64,000 bases of DNA from Flavobacterium sp. CFS9 (GCF_041154745.1 NZ_AP031573.1:2790001-2854000); one strand, 5' to 3'; positions 51,638 to 62,300 are shown, counted from the stretch's first letter. Notes: generated from the letters alone by a model not told the origin. Numbers and translations: made by a program.

Positions 51638-53167
51638 ATGAAAAAAAGGACTCCTCTTTTTGACTTTACTCAAAAGGTCAACTATAAAAACGAAATTTTA
51701 GCGGGATTAACAGTTGCTATGACAATGATTCCAGAATCGTTATCGTTTGCAATTTTGGCTGGTTTTCCACCTTTGGTTGGTTTATATGCTGCTTTTATTG
51801 CGGGTTTGGTAACCTCGGTTTTTGGAGGCAGACCCGGGATGATTTCGGGTGGAGCGGGAGCCACTGTTATTGTTTTAATTGCTTTAATGAAATCGCACGG
51901 CATCGAATATGTTTTTGCAGCCGTAGCGCTTGGAGGCATCGTCCAGATTTGTATCGGACTTTTTAAACTCGGAAAATTTATCAGATTGGTGCCACAGCCT
52001 GTTATGTATGGCTTTGTAAACGGACTCGCCGTGGTTATTTTTATGTCGCAGCTGGAGCAGTTTAAAATTGTTGTGAACGGGCAAACTGCTTGGTTGCAAG
52101 GATCACAATTGTACATTATGCTGGTCTTAGTAGCGCTTACAATTGGTATTGTATTGCTTTTTTCAAAGATTACAAAAGCAGTTCCGGCTTCTTTAGTGGC
52201 AATTATAGTCGTATTTGCCATCGTATTGCTATTTAATATTGATACAAAAACGGTTCAGGATATTGCCTCAGTTCAGGGGGGATTTCCGCCTTTTCATATT
52301 CCAAATATTCCGTTGTCTTTTGAAACAATTAAAATCATATTTCCATATTCGGTAATTGTTGCGGCAGTGGGCTTAACAGAGGGTTTACTGACGTTGAATC
52401 TTGTCGATGAAATAACAGGTACAAGAGGTAATAGCAACAGAGAATGTATTGCTCAGGGAAGTTCAAATATTTTGAACGGTTTCTTCTTTGGGATGGGAGG
52501 ATGTCCAATGATTGCACAAACACTGGTTAATCTTTCTGCCGGTTCGAGAGCACGACTTTCGGGAATAATCGCTTCATTAACGATTTTATTGATTATCCTT
52601 TTTGGAGCTCCTGTAATTGGTAAATTGCCAATGGCCGCTTTAGTAGGAGTTATGATGATGGTTGCCATCACTACTTTTGAATGGGCGAGTTTCAGAATTA
52701 TTAACAAAATGCCGGCACATGATATTTTTGTGGGTGTTTTGGTGGCAGTTGTTACCATTTTGTTGCACAATCTGGCGTTGGCGGTTCTGATTGGAGTGAT
52801 TATTTCTGCTCTGGTTTTTGCCTGGGAAAGTGCTAAAAGAATTCGTGCCAGACATTATATTGATGAGAAAGGGACAAAACATTACGAAATCTATGGGCCA
52901 TTATTTTTTGGCTCTACTGTTGCTTTTATAGAAAAATTCGATCCTGTAAACGATCCTGATCATGTGATCATTGATTTTAAAGAAAGCCGCATCGCAGATA
53001 TGTCAGCCATTGAAGCATTGAATAATTTGACGAAAAAATACAGTCAGTTAAATAAGGTGATTGAATTGAAACATTTAAGCAAAGACTGTATTGTTTTACT
53101 TAAAAATGCCGAAGCTGTTATTGCTGTAAATGTAATTGAAGACCCAACCTACAAAGTTGTTTCTTAA
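51638..53167 (+). CDS. SulP family anion transporter
   Basis: 509 residues with ~10-12 membrane helices. SulP signatures are present: LTVAMTMIPESLSFAILAGF, the FGGRPGMISGGAGATVIVLI stretch and NRECIAQGSSNILNGFFFGM. A cytoplasmic STAS domain occupies ~425-505 (GPLFFGSTVAFIEKFDPVND ... VIIDFKESRIADMSAIEAL). The family moves sulfate, bicarbonate or other anions, often with sodium or protons. The substrate is unknown. Confidence 0.92.
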   Translation: MKKRTPLFDFTQKVNYKNEILAGLTVAMTMIPESLSFAILAGFPPLVGLYAAFIAGLVTSVFGGRPGMISGGAGATVIVLIALMKSHGIEYVFAAVALGGIVQICIGLFKLGKFIRLVPQPVMYGFVNGLAVVIFMSQLEQFKIVVNGQTAWLQGSQLYIMLVLVALTIGIVLLFSKITKAVPASLVAIIVVFAIVLLFNIDTKTVQDIASVQGGFPPFHIPNIPLSFETIKIIFPYSVIVAAVGLTEGLLTLNLVDEITGTRGNSNRECIAQGSSNILNGFFFGMGGCPMIAQTLVNLSAGSRARLSGIIASLTILLIILFGAPVIGKLPMAALVGVMMMVAITTFEWASFRIINKMPAHDIFVGVLVAVVTILLHNLALAVLIGVIISALVFAWESAKRIRARHYIDEKGTKHYEIYGPLFFGSTVAFIEKFDPVNDPDHVIIDFKESRIADMSAIEALNNLTKKYSQLNKVIELKHLSKDCIVLLKNAEAVIAVNVIEDPTYKVVS

Positions 53168-53191
53168 TTGACACATTTTCTAATTAGCACA

Positions 53192-54391
53192 TTATCTAAG
53201 CATGTTACTGACTTCGCTGAATTTCCCGTCTATTTCGTCAATTTGTAAGCCTAGAATATGAGCAATTAGAGGATATACCGAAACATTCTGAAACGATCGG
53301 ACTGTCTTGTTTACTTTAAAAGCGGGGCCTTTAGCATAAAAAATAGCCTGCATGTCTTTTTCTTTGTTGTCGTATCCGTGTGTGCCTCCGCTTACATGTG
53401 TCGATTTTTCTTTTACCAGACTGTAGCCTTTATCGGCTTCGATGACAAAATCTTGAACTCGTGGATTAGTTCCGAAATGTAATCTTTTAGGGACCTCTTT
53501 GGATCTCCAGAACTTAATATGCGGTACTTTTTTTAACGCAGTTGCGATTGAATCCTGGAAACCGGGTTTTGCCTGAAGGCTCATGATTGGGTTGATGACA
53601 GCATTATAACCAAGCCATTCGGGTTTTAGATAATCCAGAACAGCCACTTTTTTATCATTACTAATATTCGCCATCCCATGATCTGAAACGATAATTAAAT
53701 TGATCTGTTTTCCAATGGATAATTGATTCAGTTTAGAAGATAACCGACCCATAAGCGTATCCATTCTTCGGATTACTTTTTCGTTTTCAGGAGAAAGCGG
53801 ACCAAATGAATGACCGGTATGATCAGGTTCATCAAAATAAAGTGTGATAAAATGAGGACGTTGTTTTTCAGGTAGCTGAAGCCATTTGATTACGGTATCA
53901 ATGCGGGTTTCGTAAGGAATTTTGTTGTCGTACTCTTTATAGATACCAGGTCTTTTTTGATCCGTATCTGATCCCGGCCAGAAAAAAGAAGCAGCTTTTA
54001 CTCCCTGTTGTTCAGCAACGTTCCAAATGGGATTTCCACCGTAAAAACGGGAATCATTTTTGGCTTTTGAAGACAATGAAAAAGATTCGTTTAATGCTGC
54101 ATCGTAAAAAACATTATTAATGATTCCATGATGATCGGGATATAGCCCGGTTACTATTGCGTAATGGTTGGGAAAGGTTTTACTGGGATAAGAAGGCCGC
54201 ATTGATTTGGCATGAACCCCTTCTTTTGCTATTTGGGCCAGGTTTTGAAGTTTGAAATGTTTCGCATAATCCCAACGAAATCCATCCATAGAAACTAGAA
54301 CCACATAAGCATCTTTTTGGGTTTGCGCATTGGAAAGAAACGTAAGAAGTAAGAATGTAAAAGGCAAGAAGTAAATGGTAAATTTTCTCAT
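53192..54391 (-). CDS. Alkaline phosphatase-superfamily enzyme (nucleotide pyrophosphatase/phosphodiesterase-like)
   Basis: 399 residues with a signal peptide (~1-22, ending SNAQ). The active-site nucleophile is T72 in SYPSKTFPNHY and a metal ligand is D36 in VSMDGFRW. Other ligands are in FDEPDHTGHSFGP (~188), SDHGM (~236) and VSGGTHGYDN (~345). This set matches ecto-nucleotide pyrophosphatase/phosphodiesterases (NPP). It should hydrolyse phosphodiester bonds in the periplasm. Upstream spacer carries a repeat. Confidence 0.9.
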   Translation of the reverse strand: MRKFTIYFLPFTFLLLTFLSNAQTQKDAYVVLVSMDGFRWDYAKHFKLQNLAQIAKEGVHAKSMRPSYPSKTFPNHYAIVTGLYPDHHGIINNVFYDAALNESFSLSSKAKNDSRFYGGNPIWNVAEQQGVKAASFFWPGSDTDQKRPGIYKEYDNKIPYETRIDTVIKWLQLPEKQRPHFITLYFDEPDHTGHSFGPLSPENEKVIRRMDTLMGRLSSKLNQLSIGKQINLIIVSDHGMANISNDKKVAVLDYLKPEWLGYNAVINPIMSLQAKPGFQDSIATALKKVPHIKFWRSKEVPKRLHFGTNPRVQDFVIEADKGYSLVKEKSTHVSGGTHGYDNKEKDMQAIFYAKGPAFKVNKTVRSFQNVSVYPLIAHILGLQIDEIDGKFSEVSNMLR

Positions 54392-54478
54392 TTTGAAATT
54401 TTAAACAGAACGGTAAAGATATTAATAACAGGATCTTTAATGAAAAAGAGAATGTTAAACAATTTTAAAATAAAAAGA

Positions 54479-54632
54479 TTCGCCACGAATTCACGAATGA
54501 AGTATTTTAATCCATAAGCGTAATTCGAAAAATAAGAATAATATCTAACGTAGAATCTATGTGTTGAAATTAATTACATTCAACGGGTTATTTTAGTCTT
54601 TGTATTTGTATAATTAGTGAATTCGTGGCGAA
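54479..54632. repeat. Element bounded by a 16-bp perfect inverted repeat
   Basis: TTCGCCACGAATTCAC (54479-54494) and its exact complement GTGAATTCGTGGCGAA (54617-54632) enclose about 120 bases without a gene. The right end abuts the groEL terminator. The layout suits a small non-autonomous repeat; a family of such elements would be expected elsewhere in the genome. Confidence 0.65.
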
Positions 54633-54665
54633 AAAAAAACGCCAGATCGAAATCCGGCGTTTTGA
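54633..54665 (-). terminator. Terminator after groEL
   Basis: AAAACGCCAGAT pairs with ATCCGGCGTTTT (one mismatch). On the minus strand it is followed by a run of nine T residues, 20 bases beyond the groEL stop. Confidence 0.8.
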
Positions 54666-54684
54666 GTTTTGAAGAAAAGAACGA

Positions 54685-56352
<1,668 letters not shown>

Positions 56353-56405
56353 TTAACGAAGTTCTGAATTCTTAATACTTCGTACTTAATACATTATAGT
56401 TTTTT

Positions 56406-56681
56406 TTAGATAATTGCAAGGATATCATCTTCACGCATGATCAAATAATCAGTCCCTTCCAGTTTTAATTCTGTTCCTGCATATTTACCGTATAGAACAG
56501 TGTCGCCCACTTTTACAGTCATAGTGTGATCTTTAGATCCGTTTCCTACTGCAACTACAGTTCCTTTTTGTGGTTTCTCTTTGGCAGTATCTGGAATAAA
56601 GATTCCTGATGCAGTTTTAGTTTCAGCTGCAACAGGCTCAATAAGTACGCGGTCTGAAAGCGGTTTTATGTTTAAAGCCAT
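56406..56681 (-). CDS. groES: Co-chaperonin GroES (10 kDa)
   Basis: 91 residues, full length. The sequence ([20 protein letters not shown], the mobile loop [13 protein letters not shown], and the C-terminal [13 protein letters not shown]) is typical. It caps GroEL. Upstream, on the minus strand, the string GTTTCTGAAAGTTTCTAGAA occurs, with alternating GAA/TTC triplets; no CIRCE element is present. Confidence 0.97.
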   Translation of the reverse strand: MALNIKPLSDRVLIEPVAAETKTASGIFIPDTAKEKPQKGTVVAVGNGSKDHTMTVKVGDTVLYGKYAGTELKLEGTDYLIMREDDILAII

Positions 56682-56775
56682 GATTTATTATATTATTAGG
56701 TTATACGTTTTTTTAATGTTCTAGAAACTTTCAGAAACTATGCCATGCTGGTAAAACTGACATTATTTCTTAAAA

Positions 56776-56806
56776 AAAATGCCAGCTTTTGACAGGCTGG
56801 CATTTT
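56776..56806 (-). terminator. Terminator after secG
   Basis: AAATGCCAGC and GCTGGCATTT are exact complements; on the minus strand the stem is followed by eight T residues. It separates the secG operon from groES. Confidence 0.85.
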
Positions 56807-56825
56807 ATAGTGATATCGAAATGTA

Positions 56826-57164
56826 TTATTTAGCTGCAGGCGTTGCCGGAGCAGGTGTTTGTTGAGCAGGAGCAGCTGGTGTAGCAGCAGGTGCTTCAGT
56901 TTTTTCAATGATTTTAGAGTCACTGTCACTTAATGATCCTGTAAAGCTTAAGCTTGAAAGTAAAATTAAAGCAATCAAAATAGTAGCCAATGTCCAAGTA
57001 CTTTTGTCTAAAAAGTCAGTTGTTTTTTGCACTCCACCTAACATTTGAGTTCCGCTGATTGTAGAAGACAATCCACCTCCTTTAGGGTTTTGAACCATGA
57101 TTACTACGATCAATAGAAAACAAACTATTGTGATTAAAACTAAGAAAATTGAAAATGTACTCAT
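56826..57164 (-). CDS. secG: Preprotein translocase subunit SecG
   Basis: 112 residues with two membrane helices (IFLVLITIVCFLLIVVIM and ATILIALILLSSLSF) and the QNPKGGGLSSTISGTQMLGG loop typical of SecG. The Ala/Pro/Thr-rich tail (TEAPAATPAAPAQQTPAPAT, ~90-112) is longer than in E. coli SecG. SecG is the non-essential third core part of the SecYEG channel. It is the last gene of the miaB-to-secG group, four bases after the TPR-like protein's stop. Confidence 0.93.
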   Translation of the reverse strand: MSTFSIFLVLITIVCFLLIVVIMVQNPKGGGLSSTISGTQMLGGVQKTTDFLDKSTWTLATILIALILLSSLSFTGSLSDSDSKIIEKTEAPAATPAAPAQQTPAPATPAAK

Positions 57165-57167
57165 TGT

Positions 57168-58514
57168 TTAAATATTATTGTTATTTTGTTGTAAAATCTT
57201 TATATCCGAAATACGGTCTGCAAAGAAACTAATTTTTTCTGGATATTTCAAAATTAATATTTCATATGCTTGTATTGCTTTGGTGTATTTTTTTTGTTCC
57301 AAATATACTCTGGCTAAAGTTTCAGTCATTAAGTAGGAATTATCCTCACTGTTTGTGTCTGATTGTACAGTCTGCGTAATTGCAGTTTGTTTGATAGGAG
57401 AGATCTTCGGATTGGTTTCGATGAATTTATCGATCAATTCTGCTTTTTTCTTTTTCTCTTCGTCAACTACTTCAGCTGCAGTTTTAGGTTCAGTTACATT
57501 TTCAGACTGTTTTATTTCCTGCGAAGCTTCTTTTGTTCTGTCAATTGGTTCCGTTCTTGCTAATTGCAGCCATTCCTGAAAAGAATGTTTTTCGTTAACA
57601 GAAAAATCTAAAGGTTGTCCTATTTCCAGATTTTCTTCTGCTGCTTTTACACTCTCAGGAACTTCGGCTTCTTTTGGTTCCTCGATTAATTCAGATTGTT
57701 CGGAAACAACTGTTGCAGCCTCTTTTATAGAATTTAATATGGATTGCTCAACAGAGGTAGCTTTTACTTCTGCGTCTTTAATTTCTGATTTAACTTCCGG
57801 AATTTCTTCCTCAACGATTTCATCAAAGAAAGTTGGTGTTGGTTCTTTGACAGGAGACAATACAGGTTGTTGCTCGATGAACTCCGCTTCCGGCTGCTCG
57901 ATTTTTACAGGTTCTTCCAAAATGATCGGAGTAACTTCTATAGGCTCGGCAGCAATAAATTGTTCTGTAACAGATTCGATAGCTTTTTCTGTTGTTTTTA
58001 TCGGTTCTTCAAAAGTTACAGTTGCTGCTTCTTGTGCGGAATCCAGTATGGATTGTTCAATAAATACATGAACAGGTTTTTCTTCTACTTTTACAGGTTC
58101 TTCAAAAGTTACTGTTGTAGCTTCTTTTATAGAATCCAAAATAGATTGTTCAATTGGATTAACTCGTACTTCCGGTGCTTTTTTGACTTCTTCAAAAGAT
58201 ACGATCTCACTGTCAAAAACTTTAATTTCCATAAGGTCTCTAAGTTTCTTATCGTAATATTCACTCTGAATTGAAGTGAAAGATTCAGAAGTAATAAAAT
58301 CAAATAAAACGGTACGATCCGTAGTATGAGCTGCTGTTACTTTTAACGCATAATTATACTTAAAACTGTTTTGATCGTAAAGTCCTTTTAAGCGCAAGGC
58401 TCTTGCACTTTGAAAATAAGGAAACTCATTCAAAACGCTTCCCAATGCTTCTGCCTGCTTTTCGGTAATAGCATCAGGCTTGTTCATTAAGTAGGTATAA
58501 TCGGTAACGTTCAT
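57168..58514 (-). CDS. Repeat-rich protein with a C-terminal TPR-like region
   Basis: 448 residues. The N-terminus (DYTYLMNKPDAITEKQAEAL ... FPYFQSARALRLKGL) is globular and family-like among Flavobacteria. The middle (~100-330) is highly acidic and contains at least three near copies of the unit EQSILDSIKEATTVTFEEPV (changed to EQSILDSAQEAATVTFEEPI and EQSILNSIKEAATVVSEQ). The last ~45 residues (TLARVYLEQKKYTKAIQAYE, then LKYPEK) form a single TPR-type helix pair. No signal peptide. Function unknown. Confidence 0.7.
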   Translation of the reverse strand: MNVTDYTYLMNKPDAITEKQAEALGSVLNEFPYFQSARALRLKGLYDQNSFKYNYALKVTAAHTTDRTVLFDFITSESFTSIQSEYYDKKLRDLMEIKVFDSEIVSFEEVKKAPEVRVNPIEQSILDSIKEATTVTFEEPVKVEEKPVHVFIEQSILDSAQEAATVTFEEPIKTTEKAIESVTEQFIAAEPIEVTPIILEEPVKIEQPEAEFIEQQPVLSPVKEPTPTFFDEIVEEEIPEVKSEIKDAEVKATSVEQSILNSIKEAATVVSEQSELIEEPKEAEVPESVKAAEENLEIGQPLDFSVNEKHSFQEWLQLARTEPIDRTKEASQEIKQSENVTEPKTAAEVVDEEKKKKAELIDKFIETNPKISPIKQTAITQTVQSDTNSEDNSYLMTETLARVYLEQKKYTKAIQAYEILILKYPEKISFFADRISDIKILQQNNNNI

Positions 58515-58603
58515 TTATCTTTTGTTTAATTGTTTATTGTTTTATTTATCTGTTGAATCGACTAAACGGTTAAACGTTTTTAACGATTCAACAAATAAAC
58601 AAA

Positions 58604-59107
58604 TTACCATTTTGCTAGTGATTCGTTAAAAATATCTTGTGTGATTCTTTCGAAAATAACCTGAATAGCGGTATTTAGTGTAGCTCCTGTAGGTAATCCT
58701 TGTCCTGGGAAATCATAGTAAAATTCAAATGTTTTTTCGAAATTATCTTTTTCCTTCTTTTTATTCGTAAACCTCACATTTACACGAATACTCAAACGGT
58801 TTTGAAAAGCTCCCTGATCGGCAGTTGCCGTCATTGGTGTAGTTCTGTAATCTACAATTTCTCCTTCGTAAACTAAATCACCACTATTACTTACCAGATT
58901 TAAATTGGTTTGATTCTGAATTAAATCCTGCAAGGTCAATGTGAAAGTTCTGTCAATTCCCGGTTCAATTAAATCAGCATTATTCTGAAAAAAGTTAACC
59001 TGAAAAGTTTTGGCATCGATGTTTCCTGTTCCTGTAAAGTTGTAAACAGAACAACCGCTTAACATGAACAAGCTCATTAAGGCTAATAAAGAATATATTT
59101 TTTTCAT
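58604..59107 (-). CDS. lptE: LptE-type LPS assembly lipoprotein
   Basis: 167 residues from the ATG at 59107; the frame runs further upstream through the repeat, but only this start yields a lipoprotein signal (KKIYSLLALMSLFMLSGC, C19). The body (SVYNFTGTGN, QVNFFQNNADLIEPGIDRTF, LSIRVNVRF, then a C-terminal helix ITQDIFNESLAKW) fits the LptE family found in Bacteroidota. LptE plugs the LptD barrel that inserts lipopolysaccharide into the outer membrane. It belongs to the operon that starts with miaB. Confidence 0.85.
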   Translation of the reverse strand: MKKIYSLLALMSLFMLSGCSVYNFTGTGNIDAKTFQVNFFQNNADLIEPGIDRTFTLTLQDLIQNQTNLNLVSNSGDLVYEGEIVDYRTTPMTATADQGAFQNRLSIRVNVRFTNKKKEKDNFEKTFEFYYDFPGQGLPTGATLNTAIQVIFERITQDIFNESLAKW

Positions 59108-59129
59108 AATATCAATCGGGGTAAATTTC

Positions 59130-59290
59130 AATATTTTAAATCCCGAATTCCAATTCCTGAGGGATCTTATATTTTTTTTCAAATATAACAATTTGGACTC
59201 GAGCGCTAGCGGATCGGGCAAGCAATTTGGAATTTATTTTTTAGATTTAGCTTTTTAAAATTGGAATTTGCAATATTGGGATTTATTTAT
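59130..59290. repeat. ATTCCAA-type repeat upstream of lptE
   Basis: Two clusters of AATTCCAATTCC and TTGGAATTT units occur here in opposite orientation around ~59145-59165 and ~59226-59283, interrupted by unrelated sequence. Same unit as near 22.9, 30.1 and 41.8 kb. Confidence 0.5.
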
Positions 59291-59292
59291 TT

Positions 59293-60546
59293 TTATAAAT
59301 CGAATTGTTTAATTTTTCTATATAAAGTTCGTTCAGAAATGCCTAATTCGTCCGCTGCAGCTTTTCGTTTTCCTTTGTTTTTTTCTAGTGACTTTTTGAT
59401 CATTTCGATTTCTTTTTGTTCTAAACGAAGGATCTCTTCTTCTTCAATAGTTTCTGCAAACAGATAATTGTCGTCCTGCATCTGATAATTCTCCTCGCGT
59501 GGAGTAGGTGTCATTACAGCGGTTCTTGGTTCTTCTTCAAAGTCTATTTCACTTTCATTTTCTTGAGAACCATATATTTTCTGAATCAAATTCGGATTAA
59601 TGTCCTGCACTTTTGTGCCATTTTTCATCAGTTCTAAAGTGAGTTTCTTCAAATCGTTCAGATCACTTTTCATATCAAAAAGCACTTTGTACAAGATGTC
59701 TCTTTCGGTGCTGAAATCACTTTCTTTTTTGCTGTCGCTAATAACAGAAGGCAAATTGCTTCCCTCGGTAGGTAAATATGATTGTAGAGTAGCCGATGAA
59801 ATATCGCGATTGGTTTCCAAAACCGAAATCTGCTCGGCCACATTTCGTAATTGACGAATGTTTCCGTTCCATCTGAATTTTTGAAGAAGCTGTACAGCAT
59901 CATCGTCTAATTTTAATGGAGGCATTTTATATTTATGCGCAAAGTCGGCTACAAATTTTCGGAACAACAAATGAATGTCGTCGTTTCTTTCGCGCAATGG
60001 AGGTAAAGTAATTTCGACAGTCGTTAAACGATAGTATAAATCTTCACGGAATTTTCCTTTTTCGATGGCATTGAATAGGTTCACGTTTGTAGCGGCTACA
60101 ATTCTAACATTCGTTTTCTGAACTTGTGACGAACCTACTTTAATAAACTCACCATTCTCAAGTACACGAAGCAAACGAACCTGAGTAGTTAAAGGTAATT
60201 CTCCAACTTCATCCAAAAAAATAGTTCCTCCGTCTGCTACTTCAAAATAACCTTCGCGGGTACTTGTGGCGCCTGTAAAAGCTCCTTTTTCGTGACCGAA
60301 AAGTTCACTGTCAATGGTTCCTTCCGGAATTGCACCACAGTTTACAGCAATATATTTTCCATGTTTTCTGTGTGAAAGCGAATGGATGATTCTTGGAATA
60401 TTTTCTTTACCTACACCACTTTCCCCGGTTACCATTACCGAAATATCAGTAGGCGCAACCTGAATGGCTTTTTCAATAGCACGGTTTAGTTTCGGATCAT
60501 TTCCGATAATCTCAAATCGTTGTTTTATTGCTTGAACTGTTTCCAT
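59293..60546 (-). CDS. Sigma-54-activator-like (AAA+) transcriptional regulator, Fis-type DNA-binding
   Basis: 417 residues. The AAA+ domain has Walker A GESGVGKE (41-48), the sigma-54 loop GAFTGA (88-93), Walker B-like GGTIFLDEVGEL and the downstream arginine-finger region. The C-terminus carries a Fis-type helix-turn-helix (KRKAAADELGISERTLYRKI). No receiver or other input domain precedes the AAA+ part, so control of activity is unclear. It lies between miaB and lptE, which is a frequent order in Flavobacteria. Confidence 0.9.
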   Translation of the reverse strand: METVQAIKQRFEIIGNDPKLNRAIEKAIQVAPTDISVMVTGESGVGKENIPRIIHSLSHRKHGKYIAVNCGAIPEGTIDSELFGHEKGAFTGATSTREGYFEVADGGTIFLDEVGELPLTTQVRLLRVLENGEFIKVGSSQVQKTNVRIVAATNVNLFNAIEKGKFREDLYYRLTTVEITLPPLRERNDDIHLLFRKFVADFAHKYKMPPLKLDDDAVQLLQKFRWNGNIRQLRNVAEQISVLETNRDISSATLQSYLPTEGSNLPSVISDSKKESDFSTERDILYKVLFDMKSDLNDLKKLTLELMKNGTKVQDINPNLIQKIYGSQENESEIDFEEEPRTAVMTPTPREENYQMQDDNYLFAETIEEEEILRLEQKEIEMIKKSLEKNKGKRKAAADELGISERTLYRKIKQFDL

Positions 60547-60555
60547 TTTTGTTTT

Positions 60556-60640
60556 TGTTTCAAGTTTTGTTTGTTTCAGGTTTCAGGTTTCAAGTTTCAA
60601 GTTACGCAAAGAACTTGAAACTTGAAACCTGAAACTTGAA
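60556..60640. repeat. Palindromic GTTTCAAG repeat with 24-base perfect arms
   Basis: 60580-60603 and 60612-60635 are exact complements around an eight-base loop. Each arm contains stuttered GTTTCAAG/GTTTCAGG units. Same family as the spacer near 32.8 kb. It lies between miaB and the regulator gene and may fold in the transcript. Confidence 0.75.
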
Positions 60641-60647
60641 TAACTCT

Positions 60648-62093
60648 TTAATTCATTTCTGAATATCCAACAGCTTTTCCTTTTAAGGTACCTGAGGTGC
60701 AGCTTTCAATTTTTACATTTACAAAGTCCCCAATTTTATAATCTTCTTTAGGGAAAACTACTGTGATACTTTGCGAATTTCTTCCCGAGAACTCTTCAGT
60801 TGATTTTTTAGAGACTTTTTCGACTAAAACTTCAACCGTTTGTCCTACGAATTCCTCACTGCGGAACCAGGCATGTTTTTGCTGTAAGTCAACAATTTCC
60901 TGTAATCTTCTGGCTTTGGTTTCTTCAGCAACATCGTCTTCCATTTTTCTTCCAGCCAAAGTTCCGGGACGCTCAGAGTAGGAATACATATAACCGAAAT
61001 TATATTTCACATATTCCATTAAACTCATAGTATCCTGGTGATCTTGTTCGGTTTCTGTTGGGAAACCGGCAATCATATCTTGTGAAATCGATGCATTCGG
61101 AATGATCGCTCTGATTTTGTCAATCAGAGTCATGTATTCTTCACGAGTGTGCAGACGATTCATTTCTTTTAAAATTCTGTTACTTCCCGATTGAACCGGT
61201 AAGTGAATGTGTTTGCAGATATTAGGGTGTTTAGCAATAACATGTAATACACTCTCGTGCATGTCCTGTGGATTTGAAGTCGAAAAACGAATACGCATTT
61301 TAGGAAAACCAACGGCCACCATTTCCAGTAACTGATCGAAATCAACTGCTGTTGCTTTTTGCATTTCAGAGGCATTTACGAAGTCTTTCTTTAATCCGCC
61401 ACCGTACCAAAGATAACTGTCTACATTTTGGCCTAAAAGTGTAATTTCTTTAAAACCTTTACTCCATAAATCCTGAATTTCATTCATGATACTTTGTGGC
61501 TCACGGCTGCGTTCACGTCCGCGTGTAAAAGGTACAACGCAAAAGGTACACATATTATCGCAGCCTCGGGTAATCGAAACTAAAGCTGTAATACCATTAC
61601 TCATCAAACGAACAGGTGAAATGTCTCCGTAAGTTTCTTCTTTTGATAAAATTACATTGATGGCGTCGCGTCCTTCGTCAACTTCAGCTAATAAATTCGG
61701 CAGATCTTTGTAAGCATCAGGTCCAACAACAAGATCGACTATTTTCTCTTCCTCCAAAAACTGACTTTTCAAACGCTCGGCCATACAGCCCAGAACGCCC
61801 ACTTTCATTTTCGGATTGATACGCTTTACAGCATTATATTTTTCCAGACGTTTGCGAATAGTCTGTTCTGCCTTGTCTCGAATCGAGCAGGTATTTACCA
61901 GAACCAAATCAGCGTCTTCAAGAGTTTGTGTGGTGTTGAATCCGTTTTCAGATAAAATGGAAGCTACAATTTCACTGTCCGAAAAATTCATCGCACAACC
62001 GTAACTTTCAATAAAAAGTTTTTTAGTATTCTCAGGTTTATTTTCCAAAACGAGACTTTCGCCTTGCTTGCTTTCCTCAATAATCTTTTCCAT
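60648..62093 (-). CDS. miaB: tRNA 2-methylthio-N6-isopentenyladenosine synthase MiaB
   Basis: 481 residues. The N-terminal UPF0004 domain supplies three cysteines (ESYGCAMNFSDSE, VNTCSIRDKA, VLGCMAERL), the radical-SAM domain a CDNMCTFC motif (TRGCDNMCTFCVVPFTRGRE), and the C-terminus a TRAM domain (TVEVLVEKVSKKS ...). Two iron-sulfur clusters are expected. It adds the methylthio group to i6A37 of tRNAs reading codons that begin with U. It leads the operon running to secG. Confidence 0.95.
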   Translation of the reverse strand: MEKIIEESKQGESLVLENKPENTKKLFIESYGCAMNFSDSEIVASILSENGFNTTQTLEDADLVLVNTCSIRDKAEQTIRKRLEKYNAVKRINPKMKVGVLGCMAERLKSQFLEEEKIVDLVVGPDAYKDLPNLLAEVDEGRDAINVILSKEETYGDISPVRLMSNGITALVSITRGCDNMCTFCVVPFTRGRERSREPQSIMNEIQDLWSKGFKEITLLGQNVDSYLWYGGGLKKDFVNASEMQKATAVDFDQLLEMVAVGFPKMRIRFSTSNPQDMHESVLHVIAKHPNICKHIHLPVQSGSNRILKEMNRLHTREEYMTLIDKIRAIIPNASISQDMIAGFPTETEQDHQDTMSLMEYVKYNFGYMYSYSERPGTLAGRKMEDDVAEETKARRLQEIVDLQQKHAWFRSEEFVGQTVEVLVEKVSKKSTEEFSGRNSQSITVVFPKEDYKIGDFVNVKIESCTSGTLKGKAVGYSEMN

Positions 62094-62110
62094 TGTATAA
62101 TTTCAAAGTG

Positions 62111-62118
62111 CAAAGATA
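62111..62118 (-). promoter_or_regulatory. Putative -7 element for the miaB operon
   Basis: On the minus strand this reads TATCTTTG (TAnnTTTG), 17 bases upstream of the miaB start. Confidence 0.5.
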
Positions 62119-62159
62119 ATGTAAATGGGGGGAATATGACAAGATGGCAGAGGAAAGAT

Positions 62160-62300
62160 TTTTGATTTTAGAGTTAAGATTTTAGATTGTAGAATAACGA
62201 TTGCTGATTGTGGACTCCAAATCAATAGTAATTCATAAGAGTAGTAAAATCAAAAATCAAAAATCAAAAATCTGCAATCTAAAATCTAAAATCTACACCT
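62160..62300. repeat. AAAATCTAAAATC inverted stutter repeat between miaB and topA
   Basis: The left part (GATTTTAGAGTTAAGATTTT ... GATTGCTGATTG) and the right part (AAAATCAAAAATC repeated three times, TGCAATCTAAAATCTAAAAT) are imperfect inverse complements, each with stuttered units of 7-8 bases. The 338-base spacer otherwise holds only the promoters on each side. Confidence 0.6.

Noticed and set aside
57739..58274. Plus-strand frames over the repeat-rich protein gene
   Set aside because: They are serine/phenylalanine-rich shadows of the acidic repeats on the minus strand and have no independent signal.
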